The notes beneath the pieces are model-generated. The model saw nothing but the letters and a program-made list of their open reading frames with translations, made no database searches and was not told the origin of the DNA. From Metabacillus halosaccharovorans (GTDB taxonomy: Bacteria; Bacillota; Bacilli; Bacillales; Bacillaceae), in contig NZ_KV917371.1 in the NCBI RefSeq assembly GCF_002019635.1, positions 2,829,977 through 2,893,976 on the forward strand: DNA of 64,000 nt, given 5' to 3'. Made by a program: the position numbers and the translations under genes. Below are positions 37,523-46,994 of this stretch, one piece after another. Each line of letters starts with the position of its first letter. Within the stretch, counting starts at the first letter, position 1.

Positions 37523-38206
37523 ATGAATCAAGAAATACTAAATTCAATTAGTAGCTTTACAAGTAAAATCCTTAGAAAGAATTTTGGAAGGGGTCCTCAA
37601 TTATGTCAATCGACTTTATCAGACCGATACCTGGTTGTTTACATTAGAGGTTTTATATCACCTATGGAGGAAGTACTCATTCAGCAAGGTTATAGGAATC
37701 AGGTTGATAAAGCTAGAACCGTTATTATTAACCATGCTATTGAGGAATTAAAAGGAGTAGTAGAAATATCATTAAATCGAGATGTTTTTGATCATTACCA
37801 TGATTGGAATTTACCAAATAATACAGGAATTATGATGTTTGTTTTAGATGAAAGAGTAGGTAGTGAATGTATTCCGGAAGAACATGTTAATCTGAAGCTG
37901 TTGGAATCGGAATTGGCAAGGATTAGTCTGTTAGTAGAAAAAGTCCCAGATCAAATAAAAATATATCCATTATCTAAATCTCTTTATGTAATTGAAAGAA
38001 GAGGAATTTTGGTTCCTATTGAAAAATCTCTTATCCAAAAGGGGTATGCAGATGAATTGAAAGTGACGAAGGATGAGTTAGAGAAAAGTCACTTTCATCG
38101 AAATGGGAAATTTGATGACATTTTTCAGGCTAGTGTCAAAGATATTTTTATTGATTGGAATTTTAAAGAGGATAAATCTTATATGGCCTTTATCTTACAT
38201 AATTAA
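37523..38206 (+). CDS. Double MpsC/DUF2294-domain protein (copy 2)
   Basis: 227 aa, same two-unit architecture as the gene at 36185: RKNFGRGPQLCQSTLSDRYL and FDHYHDWNLPNNTGIMMF in the first unit, VKDIFIDWNFKEDKSYMAFI at the end of the second. Clear but not close similarity to copy 1, so this is an old duplication or divergent partner. Role unknown. A terminator shared with the minus-strand neighbour follows. Confidence 0.78.
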   Translation: MNQEILNSISSFTSKILRKNFGRGPQLCQSTLSDRYLVVYIRGFISPMEEVLIQQGYRNQVDKARTVIINHAIEELKGVVEISLNRDVFDHYHDWNLPNNTGIMMFVLDERVGSECIPEEHVNLKLLESELARISLLVEKVPDQIKIYPLSKSLYVIERRGILVPIEKSLIQKGYADELKVTKDELEKSHFHRNGKFDDIFQASVKDIFIDWNFKEDKSYMAFILHN

Positions 38207-38242
38207 TCTAAAGTTGCTTGATATCAGCCCATTTTAAAAACA

Positions 38243-38286
38243 AAAGGATAGATAAGCCAGAAGGTTTTCTGGTTTATCTATCCTTT
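38243..38286. terminator. Bidirectional terminator between MpsC copy 2 and the 3D-domain gene
   Basis: 20-bp stem AAAGGATAGATAAGCCAGAA with its near-perfect complement, loop GGTT, between convergent genes. Confidence 0.9.
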
Positions 38287-38300
38287 CGTTGCTGCCAAAT

Positions 38301-39500
38301 CTAATCCAATATTTTAATTTTTACGGTTTTACGTCCCCACTGAAGGGCTTTTGCACTTGAAGGCATTAACACATCTATTTTATGTCCGATAATAGCTCCA
38401 CCTGTGTCCCCTGCGATGGCAACTCCATATCCTTCTACCCAAACTTTCGAGCCAAGAGGAATGACACCTGGATCAACAGCAATAAGCTTCATATTCGGAT
38501 TCTTTTTAATATTATAACCGAGATAAGTCACATCATTTTTCGTATCTTCATGACTGTAAGCAGTCGCTGATACATACAATTCTTTTCCTGATGAAGATGA
38601 AGTGCCACTGTCTTTTTTATTTGTTTGTTTATTAGTTTGTTCTTTTGACGCTGTTGGCGGTGGAGCAACTGTTTGTTGTACAACAGCTTCTTCCTTTGCC
38701 TTTTTAGCTTTAGCTAATTCGACAGCTCTGGCTTTTGCAGCTTCCTCTTCTTTTTTAATCTGATCTTGAATTGTGCTTATCTTTGATTGAATCGTTGACT
38801 TTTCTTTTTCTGCTAGAGTAATTTCAGCTGACAATGATTGATATTTATCTTGTAAGGCAACAAGTGCCTGATTTCTTTTTACACGTTTTTGCTCAAGCTC
38901 AACTCTTTTAGTTTCTAATTCAGCCTGTTGAGAAACTAAAAGTTGTTCTTGTTTATCGATTTCTTTCTTTTCTTCTTCAATTTGATTTATATCTGCTTGT
39001 TGTTGTTCAACGATATTTTGATCGGCATCCAAAATTGTGGCAACGGCCCCAACACGTTCAAAGAAATTACCGATGCTTTCAGAATTAATAAGTGTATCAA
39101 TAACGATTGATGTACGATCACTATGCTGAAGAGCGACTAAACGCTTTTCCATAATATCTTCGCGTGCATATACCTTGTCCTGAAGAAGAACAATTTCTTC
39201 TTTCTTTTGTTCAATTAGTTTTTGGATCTCTGATATCTTTGTTTCAACATCAGCTAGGCTTTGTTCACTGCTTGAAATTTCCTGATCAAGAGCTTGTACA
39301 TTTTGTTGAATAGTAGTCACTTCTTCATTTATGGCTTGCTGTTCTTTTTCCTTTTGAAGAATGGTTTGTTGATTCTGCTCTAGCTGTTCATTCGCACGAT
39401 TTAACGTGTCATTTGTTGATTCTGCTTTTGCCACGTATGTAATAGGTAAGGATAATAGAAGTATTCCAATTGTGGCAATTGTTTGTTTCAAAGCTCGCAT
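38301..39500 (-). CDS. Secreted coiled-coil protein with C-terminal 3D (MltA-like) wall-hydrolase domain
   Basis: 399 aa. Signal peptide about 1-26; a long PcsB/CwlO-type coiled coil about 30-270 with the break HSDRTSIVIDTLINSESIGN; a low-complexity Gln/Lys/Ser linker; and a 3D domain about 305-399 with the three aspartates visible in LIAVDPGVIPLGSKV, AGDTGGAIIG and HKIDV. In B. subtilis CwlO and streptococcal PcsB the coiled coil is controlled by FtsEX, while 3D proteins resemble lytic transglycosylases. Combining the two suggests a regulated peptidoglycan-cleaving enzyme. Confidence 0.85.
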   Translation of the reverse strand: MRALKQTIATIGILLLSLPITYVAKAESTNDTLNRANEQLEQNQQTILQKEKEQQAINEEVTTIQQNVQALDQEISSSEQSLADVETKISEIQKLIEQKKEEIVLLQDKVYAREDIMEKRLVALQHSDRTSIVIDTLINSESIGNFFERVGAVATILDADQNIVEQQQADINQIEEEKKEIDKQEQLLVSQQAELETKRVELEQKRVKRNQALVALQDKYQSLSAEITLAEKEKSTIQSKISTIQDQIKKEEEAAKARAVELAKAKKAKEEAVVQQTVAPPPTASKEQTNKQTNKKDSGTSSSSGKELYVSATAYSHEDTKNDVTYLGYNIKKNPNMKLIAVDPGVIPLGSKVWVEGYGVAIAGDTGGAIIGHKIDVLMPSSAKALQWGRKTVKIKILD

Positions 39501-39615
39501 AAAGCAACCCCTTTCTCATCTATCTAGTTATAACACAGAAAAATGTCTCGTAGGTTACAAATAGATTAAAAGTTATGGTAGTTTATGTAAGTTACTCTAT
39601 TATTTTCAAATAAAA

Positions 39616-39651
39616 GAAGGACAAATTCCATATTTTATGGAATTTGTCCTT
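39616..39651 (-). terminator. Terminator of the Fsr-like MFS gene
   Basis: AAGGACAAATTCCATA with its exact complement, three-base loop, and a T-rich tail in the minus direction. Confidence 0.85.
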
Positions 39652-39666
39652 CAATATTTTTTCTAA

Positions 39667-40905
39667 TTAGTTTGCTTGTTGCCATTCAGTTACTTTGCGA
39701 TCAGTTGGCAGTAAAAATGCCAAAATACCAAGTAATGGTAGTAAAGCAACACCAATCATGGTTGTTGTTAAGCCGATCCAATCGATTAAGGCACCTAAGG
39801 CAACTGAACCGATTGCTCCCATGCCAAATGCCAACCCAACTGTTAACCCTGACATTAATCCGATCTTACCAGGAACAAGCTCCTGGGCATAGACAACGGT
39901 AACAGAAAAACTGGACATCAAGATAATCCCTATTAGTGCAAGAATAATAATAGATAGAGTTGAACCTACAAAGGGCAATAATAATGATAGAGGCGCTGTT
40001 GCTAGCAAAGAAATCAGGATAACTGTACGTTTGCCAAAACGATCAGCTAACGGCCCGCCAAGAAACGTTCCAACAGCTCCCATTAGTAAAAAGGTAAAAA
40101 TATAAATCTGGGAACTGGCAATCGTGAGTTCATATTTATCAATCGCAAAAAAAGCATAGAAGCCTGAGATGGCACTCACATACCATGAACGAGCAAAGAT
40201 CAAAAAGATAATAATAATGACTGCGTTACGTATGGACTTTGATAAAGCTTTTGTATCGGTATTTTTTACTTTTATTTTTTTAGTAGCTTTGATCTCTTTT
40301 AGTTTACGAGTATACCAGCTTGCAATATAAACTAAAAACCCAACTGCCAAGGCAGCAACAACTGTGAACCAAATGGCTCCAAACTGCCCGAGAGGAACAA
40401 GTATTAAAGCTGTAATTAATGGAGCCAATGCTTGACCGCTATTACCACCAACCTGATATATCGATTGGGCTAAACCTCTCCGATTTCCGGCAGCCATATA
40501 AGCAACACGTGAACCTTCAGGATGGAAAATCGCAGAGCCTAACCCGATAAAAATAACGGATAAAAGGATTGTTAAGAATGATGGGGCGAAGGCTAAACCC
40601 AGTACACCTAACATGCTGCTCGTTAATCCGATCGGTAAGGCGTAAGGCATCGGCTTTTTATCTGTGTATAAGCCGACAACAGGCTGCATGACTGAAGAAA
40701 CCATGTTCAATGCAAACGCAATAAGTCCAAGCTGTGTAAACGAAAGACCCATTGATTCCTCTAAAATGGGAAACATTGCGGGAATAACTGACTGAATACT
40801 GTCATTTAAAAGGTGACACAGACCGATAATAAATAAAATGTTATACATTGTACCTGATTCTTGTTGAAGGGAAGCAGGTTTTTTTTGGATTGATGCGGTT
40901 GCCAT
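39667..40905 (-). CDS. MFS efflux transporter, Fsr (fosmidomycin resistance)-like
   Basis: 412 aa with 12 helices. The loop after helix 2 (QPVVGLYTDKKPMPYALPIG), the GSAIFHPEGSRVAYMAAGNR segment and GGNSGQALAPL are typical of Fsr-type exporters. Start ATG 40905 is chosen over one 57 bases upstream because AAGGGAG lies in front of it. Probable role: drug or metabolite efflux; specificity unknown. Monocistronic on the minus strand. Confidence 0.85.
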   Translation of the reverse strand: MATASIQKKPASLQQESGTMYNILFIIGLCHLLNDSIQSVIPAMFPILEESMGLSFTQLGLIAFALNMVSSVMQPVVGLYTDKKPMPYALPIGLTSSMLGVLGLAFAPSFLTILLSVIFIGLGSAIFHPEGSRVAYMAAGNRRGLAQSIYQVGGNSGQALAPLITALILVPLGQFGAIWFTVVAALAVGFLVYIASWYTRKLKEIKATKKIKVKNTDTKALSKSIRNAVIIIIFLIFARSWYVSAISGFYAFFAIDKYELTIASSQIYIFTFLLMGAVGTFLGGPLADRFGKRTVILISLLATAPLSLLLPFVGSTLSIIILALIGIILMSSFSVTVVYAQELVPGKIGLMSGLTVGLAFGMGAIGSVALGALIDWIGLTTTMIGVALLPLLGILAFLLPTDRKVTEWQQAN

Positions 40906-41028
40906 GAATTTATCTCCCTTATGTAAAATTGTTTCGATGCACGAAATAGATCTAATATTCATATTATTGTCATCACTTGGAAAAAATTCAAGTAAAATAT
41001 GAACTTCATGCTCAGAAAAATATATGAA

Positions 41029-41571
41029 TTAGCTTCCTGTACTTAGTTTGCAGATTTTCTGAACGATCCCTCTGATGGAAATAGCTAATAAAATATAGAT
41101 AGGAAATGAATAAAGATTAGACCAAATTAATGGTTTGTAAATTCCTAAATACATGGCAACCGGTTCAAAAACAAAGGCGAATATTCCGGATAAAAAAATA
41201 GAAGCAAAAATAAACGTTTTCCATTTTACAAAAAATTGATACAACATCATGAAGAAGAGGGCAATCATTACATCAATACATATAACTCTTGGACCCCAAG
41301 GTAACACCATTTTCGGATATTCCCAAAGTTGCAATTCTCCACCGAACGTATCAAGAACGGTAGCAATGTTAAACGTAAGTAGCCCGTATAATAAAATAGG
41401 GAATATTCTGCTATGATCAAGGATTCGGATCCAGACAAAAATAAGAATGATAAGAAATATGAGCATAAACCACCATTGCGGAGTAAAAACAATTTCATCA
41501 CGCCAATAGTACCAGCGTAAAGTAGAAATTTTTTCTTGAGCATTCATAATATCTTGCAGGGAAGGATTCAT
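41029..41571 (-). CDS. CBO0543-like integral membrane protein, function unknown
   Basis: 180 aa with about five hydrophobic segments and conserved WYYWRDEIVFTPQWWFMLI near the N-terminus, the pattern of a family of small Bacillus/Clostridium membrane proteins annotated CBO0543. No function is known. The gene is alone, between an MFS gene and a stretch of repeats. Confidence 0.65.
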   Translation of the reverse strand: MNPSLQDIMNAQEKISTLRWYYWRDEIVFTPQWWFMLIFLIILIFVWIRILDHSRIFPILLYGLLTFNIATVLDTFGGELQLWEYPKMVLPWGPRVICIDVMIALFFMMLYQFFVKWKTFIFASIFLSGIFAFVFEPVAMYLGIYKPLIWSNLYSFPIYILLAISIRGIVQKICKLSTGS

Positions 41572-42057
41572 TGGATACCTCTTTGGAAGTTTTATTCTAA
41601 GTTTTATTATGGTCGATATACGTTGTCGCTATTAAGTTTTTTTGATATTAAAGCAAGTTAATACATAAAATCAATAGTACATTCTACTCGGCAAGTGATG
41701 GAATAATTGATAAACTATTTTTATACTCATTTTTCACTATATACCTTTTTAAGAAAGCAGTTTTTCGTAAAGATTGTTGCTATTCAATATTTTTTAATTG
41801 ATAGTGGAATGGAGCGGAAGACACTTGACTCCTGCGGGAAGTAGAGGAAAGGCTGAGACCCCACAGGCGAAGCCGAGGAGGCTCAGCTTCCTCCCCGGCG
41901 AATCTTGTGTCTGGAGCGCAATGGAACGAACAACTTTTACACTAAATCTTATACTATATACAGTTTATTTTTATAATTTATAGATTACATAGCTTCAAAA
42001 AAATGAAAGCCCTTTCCATATAGAATAGTATTTAAGAGTCTGGAGGATAGATGCAGT
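41572..42057. repeat. Intergenic region with dispersed repeat family B, full copy at 41800-41931
   Basis: 41572-41799 is AT-rich without features. 41800-41931 begins GATAGTGGAATGGAGCGGAA, contains CTCCTGCGGG...CCCACAGGCG and GAAGCCGAGGAGGCTCAGC...CTTCCTCCCCGGCG inverted parts, and ends CTGGAGCGCAATGGAACGAA. The left part recurs at 62275-62355 and the right end at 24470-24500. The apparent short reading frame through it is not a gene. Confidence 0.8.
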
Positions 42058-43788
42058 ATGATAAAATTACGATCAATTTTACAGCCATATCGAATATCCG
42101 TGATGATCGCATTATCATTAATGCTTATCGAACTAACTGTGGAGCTTTTGCACCCATTATTAATGGCAAAAATTATTGATGATGGAATTTTAAAAGAAGA
42201 TATGGATGTTGTCATGGTTTGGGGAGCAATCATGGTTGGAATATCACTGCTTGCTTTTGCCTCAGGAATGATTAACTCTTTTTATGCCGCACATGTAAGC
42301 CAAGGCTTTGGATTTGACTTGAGAAAACAGATTTTTGTAAAAGTGCAATCCTTCACCTTTGAAAAATTAGGTAAATTCCCCGCAGCCTCACTTGTTACAC
42401 GAATGACAAATGATATTACCCAACTTCAAAATACCTTATTTATGGGTCTGCGAATTATGTTACGAGCACCGCTCCTTATTATTGGCTCTGTAATCATGTC
42501 CTTTTTTGTGAATGCACAAATTGCGATGATTTTTGCCATAGTGATTCCGTTGGTCATAGTTGTACTCGTTTGGATTATGAAGAAAGGGAGCAAGATGTTC
42601 CATTATGTCCAATCAAAATTAGATCAAGTAAATGATGTGTTACGTGAAAATTTAATCGGGATGAGACTGATTAAAGCTTATGTTCGCAGGGAACATGAAG
42701 TGGATCGTTTTAAAGAAGCCTCCTCGTCACTAAAAGATAACACTGTGAAAGCCTTACGAATGATTGAAACCTCTATGCCTATATTGTTACTGATCATGAA
42801 TTTGGGTATCTTGTTGATTCTATGGATAGGTCAAGCACAAGTTACAGGAGGAGATGTTCAGGTAGGTGAAGTTGTTGCCATTGTCAATTATGGACTAAGA
42901 GTTACATCGGCTTTATCAATGTTTTCTTTTATTATTATGTTTTTGTCAAGGTCACGTGCATCTGCTTCAAGAATTTTGGAAGTACTTGATGTAGAGGAAG
43001 AAGTAAAACATGAGGGGGAGGTATCAGGGATTTCGGATGGGAAAGTGATTTTTGATGATGTGTCGTTTTCTTATCCGGGAACAGAGGAAACTGTGCTTAG
43101 AGAAATTTCCTTTACAGCAAATGCTGGGGAAACAATTGCTGTGATGGGAGGAACAGGTTCAGGGAAATCTACTCTTTTTCAGCTTATTCCAAGACTTTAT
43201 GAAGTGAATTCAGGCACGATCTATATAGATGATCAACCAATAAACAATTTGGATATGGATTTTTTACGTAATCAAATTGGTCTAGTTCCACAGGAAGCAG
43301 TTCTTTTTTCTGGAGAAATAGAGAATAATATCGCTTGGGGAAACAGTCATGCTAAAGATGAACAAATAATTAGTGCAGCTAAAGCAGCCCAAATACATGA
43401 AACGATTGAAAAGCTTCCGAAAAAGTATAAAACAAAAATTGGACAAAAGGGAGTGAATCTCTCTGGAGGACAAAAACAGCGTTTGTCTGTGGCAAGAGCA
43501 TTAGTACGAAAACCGAAAATACTTCTATTGGATGATAGTACAAGTGCACTTGATGTGAAAACAGAAAAGAAATTGTTGGATGCCCTTGAAAGCTACTCCT
43601 GTACGACAATGCTGATCACTCAAAAAATCAGCACAGCAAAACTGGCAGATAAAATTCTGTTATTAGATGAAGGAAGGTTAATTGCTGAAGGGTCCCATCA
43701 GGATTTATTAAAAAACTCTCCACTCTATCAAAAAATCTCTCAATCACAAATGAAAGGAGAGATGGCAAGTGTTAAAACAGCTAACTAG
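42058..43788 (+). CDS. Heterodimeric ABC exporter subunit with degenerate ATP site (YheI/BmrC-like)
   Basis: 576 aa: six-helix membrane domain (about 1-310) fused to an ABC ATPase. Walker A GGTGSGKST and signature LSGGQKQR are intact, but Walker B ends LLLDDSTSALD (Asp for the catalytic Glu) and the switch His is replaced (LITQKIS). This is the usual asymmetry of heterodimeric exporters such as BmrCD or YheIH: this subunit supplies the canonical signature, its partner the catalytic Glu and His. The partner gene overlaps by 20 bp. Multidrug or lipid export is likely. Confidence 0.9.
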   Translation: MIKLRSILQPYRISVMIALSLMLIELTVELLHPLLMAKIIDDGILKEDMDVVMVWGAIMVGISLLAFASGMINSFYAAHVSQGFGFDLRKQIFVKVQSFTFEKLGKFPAASLVTRMTNDITQLQNTLFMGLRIMLRAPLLIIGSVIMSFFVNAQIAMIFAIVIPLVIVVLVWIMKKGSKMFHYVQSKLDQVNDVLRENLIGMRLIKAYVRREHEVDRFKEASSSLKDNTVKALRMIETSMPILLLIMNLGILLILWIGQAQVTGGDVQVGEVVAIVNYGLRVTSALSMFSFIIMFLSRSRASASRILEVLDVEEEVKHEGEVSGISDGKVIFDDVSFSYPGTEETVLREISFTANAGETIAVMGGTGSGKSTLFQLIPRLYEVNSGTIYIDDQPINNLDMDFLRNQIGLVPQEAVLFSGEIENNIAWGNSHAKDEQIISAAKAAQIHETIEKLPKKYKTKIGQKGVNLSGGQKQRLSVARALVRKPKILLLDDSTSALDVKTEKKLLDALESYSCTTMLITQKISTAKLADKILLLDEGRLIAEGSHQDLLKNSPLYQKISQSQMKGEMASVKTAN

Positions 43789-45598
43789 TCTGTTTAAATA
43801 TAAAAGGATTGAACTAAATACAAGTGTTCAAAACAGCAAACGAAAGCAAAGAGTGGGACTAAAAGAAGGTCTTTATACAATTTTAAAACTCTGGAGGTAT
43901 TTATCTAAAAAGAAGGGGCAGTTTCTTTTAGTGTTGATAATGGTTTTGATTAGCTCTGCATTAGCATTATTAGGGCCTTATTTAATCGGAAAAACCATTG
44001 ACGATTATATTGTGTCACAGAAGAGCGATGGGCTAGGGATTTTACTTGCAGGGATGGTGCTTGTTTTTGTCTTTCATTCACTTTCTTTATTTTTACAAAA
44101 TTTCTGGATGATTGGAATTTCTCAATATACTGTGAATGAAATGAGGTCAGATTTAGTTCAACATCTTCATCGATTACCGATTTCTTTTTTTGACAAGAAA
44201 CAACATGGTGAATTAATGAGCAGGGTCACAAATGATATTGAAAATGTTAGTTCAACATTGAACAGCTCGGTCATTCAAGTGTTCTCCAGTCTTTTAACTC
44301 TCATAGGCACAGTGACAGTCATGCTTTTGCTAAGTCCGATGCTTACGGCTATTACCTTATTAATCATTCCTTTAATGGTTTTGGGAATGAAATGGATTAC
44401 GAAAAGAACAGGGCGGTTATTTAAATATCAGCAACAGAATTTAGGGGAACTTAACGGGTATATAGAAGAAGTGATATCTGGCCAAAAAATGGTTAAGGCC
44501 TATTCACAGGAAGAGCGTGTCATAAAAGAATTTATTGTTAAAGGAGAGCAATTAAGGAATTCAGGCTTCTGGGCTCAAACTATTTCAGGTTTTATTCCGA
44601 AAGTTATGAATATGTTAAACAACTTAAGTTTTGCCGTTATTGCCGGTATTGGTGGTTTGTTTGCTTTAAACGGTCTGATTACAATTGGGGTAATTGTAAT
44701 TTTTGCAGAGTATGCACGACAATTTACCCGCCCGTTAAACGATCTTGCTAATCAATTTAATACATTGTTATCTGCTATTGCAGGAGCAGAACGGGTCTTT
44801 GATATTCTTGATGAGGAGATTGAAAAGGATGATCAATCAAATGGGGAATACTTTGACATTCAAGGTGAGGTCACTTTTGAAAATGTATCTTTTGCATATG
44901 AAGAAGGAGAAGATCAACAAACGATCCATTCTGTTTCTTTTCAAGCTTCACCTGGTGAAGTAATTGCCTTGGTTGGTCCTACTGGAGCTGGAAAAACAAC
45001 GTTAATTAATCTTATTACTCGTTTTTATGATCCAGATGAGGGAAGAATACTAATTGACGGAGTAAATATAGACATGATTGGACGAAGTGCCTTACGAAAG
45101 CAGATGGCATTCGTTTTACAGGATACGTTTTTATTTCAGGGAACAGTTATGGATAATATCCGTTATGGGAGATTGGATGCCACAGATGAAGAAATTATCG
45201 AAGCTGCAAAACTGGCAAACGCAGATTCATTTATTCAAAAGCTGCCAGATGGATATCATACGCAAATTAAACATGATGGAAATGGAATTAGTCATGGACA
45301 AAAGCAGTTATTAGCCATTGCCAGGGCAATGCTTGCAAATCCGATGATTCTGCTGTTAGATGAAGCAACGAGCAGTATTGATACAATAACGGAATTGCGT
45401 ATTCAAGAAGCTCTCTCCAGATTAATGAAGGGAAGAACAACGTTTGTCATTGCACATCGATTAAATACGATTAAGCATGCTGATCAAATTATCGTCTTAA
45501 AAGATGGAGAAATCATTGAAAAAGGAACACATCATGAATTACTAGAGAAACAAAAGTTTTATTACGAAATGCAGACACAACATTATGCAGTTAACTGA
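43769..45598 (+). CDS. Heterodimeric ABC exporter subunit with catalytic ATP site (YheH/BmrD-like)
   Basis: 609 aa with a 45-residue N-terminal extension, six-helix domain and ABC domain. Walker A GPTGAGKTT, Walker B ILLLDEATSSID with catalytic Glu and switch His in VIAHRL are intact, but the signature is GISHGQKQL rather than LSGGQ. This complements the defects of the preceding subunit exactly. GTG start 43769 has AAAGGAGAG upstream inside the previous gene. Confidence 0.9.
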   Translation: MLKQLTSLFKYKRIELNTSVQNSKRKQRVGLKEGLYTILKLWRYLSKKKGQFLLVLIMVLISSALALLGPYLIGKTIDDYIVSQKSDGLGILLAGMVLVFVFHSLSLFLQNFWMIGISQYTVNEMRSDLVQHLHRLPISFFDKKQHGELMSRVTNDIENVSSTLNSSVIQVFSSLLTLIGTVTVMLLLSPMLTAITLLIIPLMVLGMKWITKRTGRLFKYQQQNLGELNGYIEEVISGQKMVKAYSQEERVIKEFIVKGEQLRNSGFWAQTISGFIPKVMNMLNNLSFAVIAGIGGLFALNGLITIGVIVIFAEYARQFTRPLNDLANQFNTLLSAIAGAERVFDILDEEIEKDDQSNGEYFDIQGEVTFENVSFAYEEGEDQQTIHSVSFQASPGEVIALVGPTGAGKTTLINLITRFYDPDEGRILIDGVNIDMIGRSALRKQMAFVLQDTFLFQGTVMDNIRYGRLDATDEEIIEAAKLANADSFIQKLPDGYHTQIKHDGNGISHGQKQLLAIARAMLANPMILLLDEATSSIDTITELRIQEALSRLMKGRTTFVIAHRLNTIKHADQIIVLKDGEIIEKGTHHELLEKQKFYYEMQTQHYAVN

Positions 45599-45626
45599 GA
45601 AGATTATAGATATAGTCTTCTTTTTT
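45598..45626 (+). terminator. Terminator of the exporter operon
   Basis: AGAAGAtTATA / TATAgTCTTCT stem, then six T; it begins at the last base of the stop codon. Confidence 0.75.
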
Positions 45627-45709
45627 ATATTTACAATAAATTTAAATTAAATTAACAAATATATACAAATTCTTCATTCTACCTTTATATTCCGTTGGTA
45701 AGATAATGC

Positions 45710-45810
45710 TGTGAAGACATGTGGGCAGCCGCAACAATGGAGAGGAGAAGCCATAAAAAGAAATAGGTGAATTACGACTGCGTAAACCCTGTGTTTTTTT
45801 ATGGTTTTTT
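45710..45810 (+). promoter_or_regulatory. Leader RNA with conditional terminator ahead of the ugp-type operon
   Basis: After a G-rich structured stretch (ATGTGGGCAGCCGCAACAAT, then GGAGAGGAGAAG), CCATAAAAA (45751) pairs with TTTTTATGG (45796) around an AAATAGG...CC inner part, followed by six T. This terminator lies about 65 bp before the first gene. In Bacilli the glycerol-3-phosphate regulon is controlled by GlpP antitermination at such leaders; assignment to GlpP here rests on operon content only. Confidence 0.5.
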
Positions 45811-45872
45811 ATTATGCCTACCAGTATTTACAAGAGGTTATCGGGTACTAATGTTATCAGGAGGTTAAATTT

Positions 45873-46994
45873 ATGAAGCGAGTTGAGCTAAGGAATGTGT
45901 CCAAATCCTATGACGGGAAGTCTCATGTGTTAAAGGGAATTGATGTCACGATCAACCCAGGAGAGTTTTTCGTTTTAGTTGGGCCATCGGGATGTGGTAA
46001 AAGCACAATGCTGCGGATGATAGCAGGTCTTGAGGAAATTTCTGGTGGAGACCTGTATATTGGAGATGCTTATTCCAATCATAGTCCGCCAAGTAAAAGA
46101 AATCTATCAATGGTCTTTCAAAATTATGCTCTTTATCCTCATTTAACAGTAGAGCAAAATATTTTGTTTGGATTACATACAAAGAAAATTACAAAAACAG
46201 AGCAAAAGAAACGGTGTAACGAAACAGCTGAAATGCTAGGTCTTTCAGAGTTGCTAAAACGCAAGCCCCGGCAGCTATCAGGTGGGCAGAGGCAGAGGGT
46301 GGCGTTAGCAAGGTCCATTGTTACACAAGCTCCGATTTGTTTAATGGACGAGCCCCTTTCAAATTTAGATGCAAAACTGCGTTCAAAGATGAGATCAGAA
46401 ATAAGACAAATTCAAAAAAGACTTGGAATTACTATGATCTATGTGACTCATGATCAAACAGAGGCAATGACGATGGCTGACAGAATGATGATCTTACATC
46501 ATGGACAAGTTCAACAAGTTGGCCGTCCCATAGACATTTACAATTTTCCTTTAAATACGTTTGTTGCCTCATTCATTGGAGCACCGCCTATGAATCTATC
46601 ACAAGTAAGTTTCAGAGACCGTGAAATTGTTCTTGATGATCATCGATCCATTTCTATTAGTGAAGAAATGGCCCGTTCAATTCCTATTGAGGAGAGGATC
46701 ATAGCAGGGATCCGCTCAGAACATATTAAGCTTGCAAAAGGTGGAAAAGTTAGCTTTTATGCGGAAGCGGTAAATGTGGAAGTACTGGGAACAGAGACTT
46801 TAATTACGTTTATCACTGGAAACAAGCAGTGGATCGCGAAGTGGAGTGGGCAATGGAATATTTCAGTTGGTGAAAAGCTGCCATTATATATTGATTGCGC
46901 TGATTTATATTTATTTAAGCAGGAGACAGGTGAATGCATTTGGCACCAGTCTAATCGTCATGATCAATATTCTCTTAAGGAGGCGATCTTTTGA
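45873..46994 (+). CDS. ugpC: Glycerol-3-phosphate-type ABC importer ATPase (UgpC/MsmX-like)
   Basis: 373 aa. Walker A GPSGCGKST, signature LSGGQRQR, Walker B LMDEPLSNLDAKLR and YVTHDQTEAMT identify a MalK-type importer ATPase; the C-terminal TOBE domain (about 240-360) is present. It is the first gene of a four-gene operon whose binding protein resembles UgpB. CAGGAGG precedes the ATG; its TGA overlaps the TTG start of the permease gene. Confidence 0.88.
   Translation: MKRVELRNVSKSYDGKSHVLKGIDVTINPGEFFVLVGPSGCGKSTMLRMIAGLEEISGGDLYIGDAYSNHSPPSKRNLSMVFQNYALYPHLTVEQNILFGLHTKKITKTEQKKRCNETAEMLGLSELLKRKPRQLSGGQRQRVALARSIVTQAPICLMDEPLSNLDAKLRSKMRSEIRQIQKRLGITMIYVTHDQTEAMTMADRMMILHHGQVQQVGRPIDIYNFPLNTFVASFIGAPPMNLSQVSFRDREIVLDDHRSISISEEMARSIPIEERIIAGIRSEHIKLAKGGKVSFYAEAVNVEVLGTETLITFITGNKQWIAKWSGQWNISVGEKLPLYIDCADLYLFKQETGECIWHQSNRHDQYSLKEAIF

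Noticed and set aside
41798..41983. Open frame of about 61 codons
   Set aside because: It runs through the family B palindromic repeat, lacks an RBS and its equivalent at 62270 reads differently after the repeat; not a gene.
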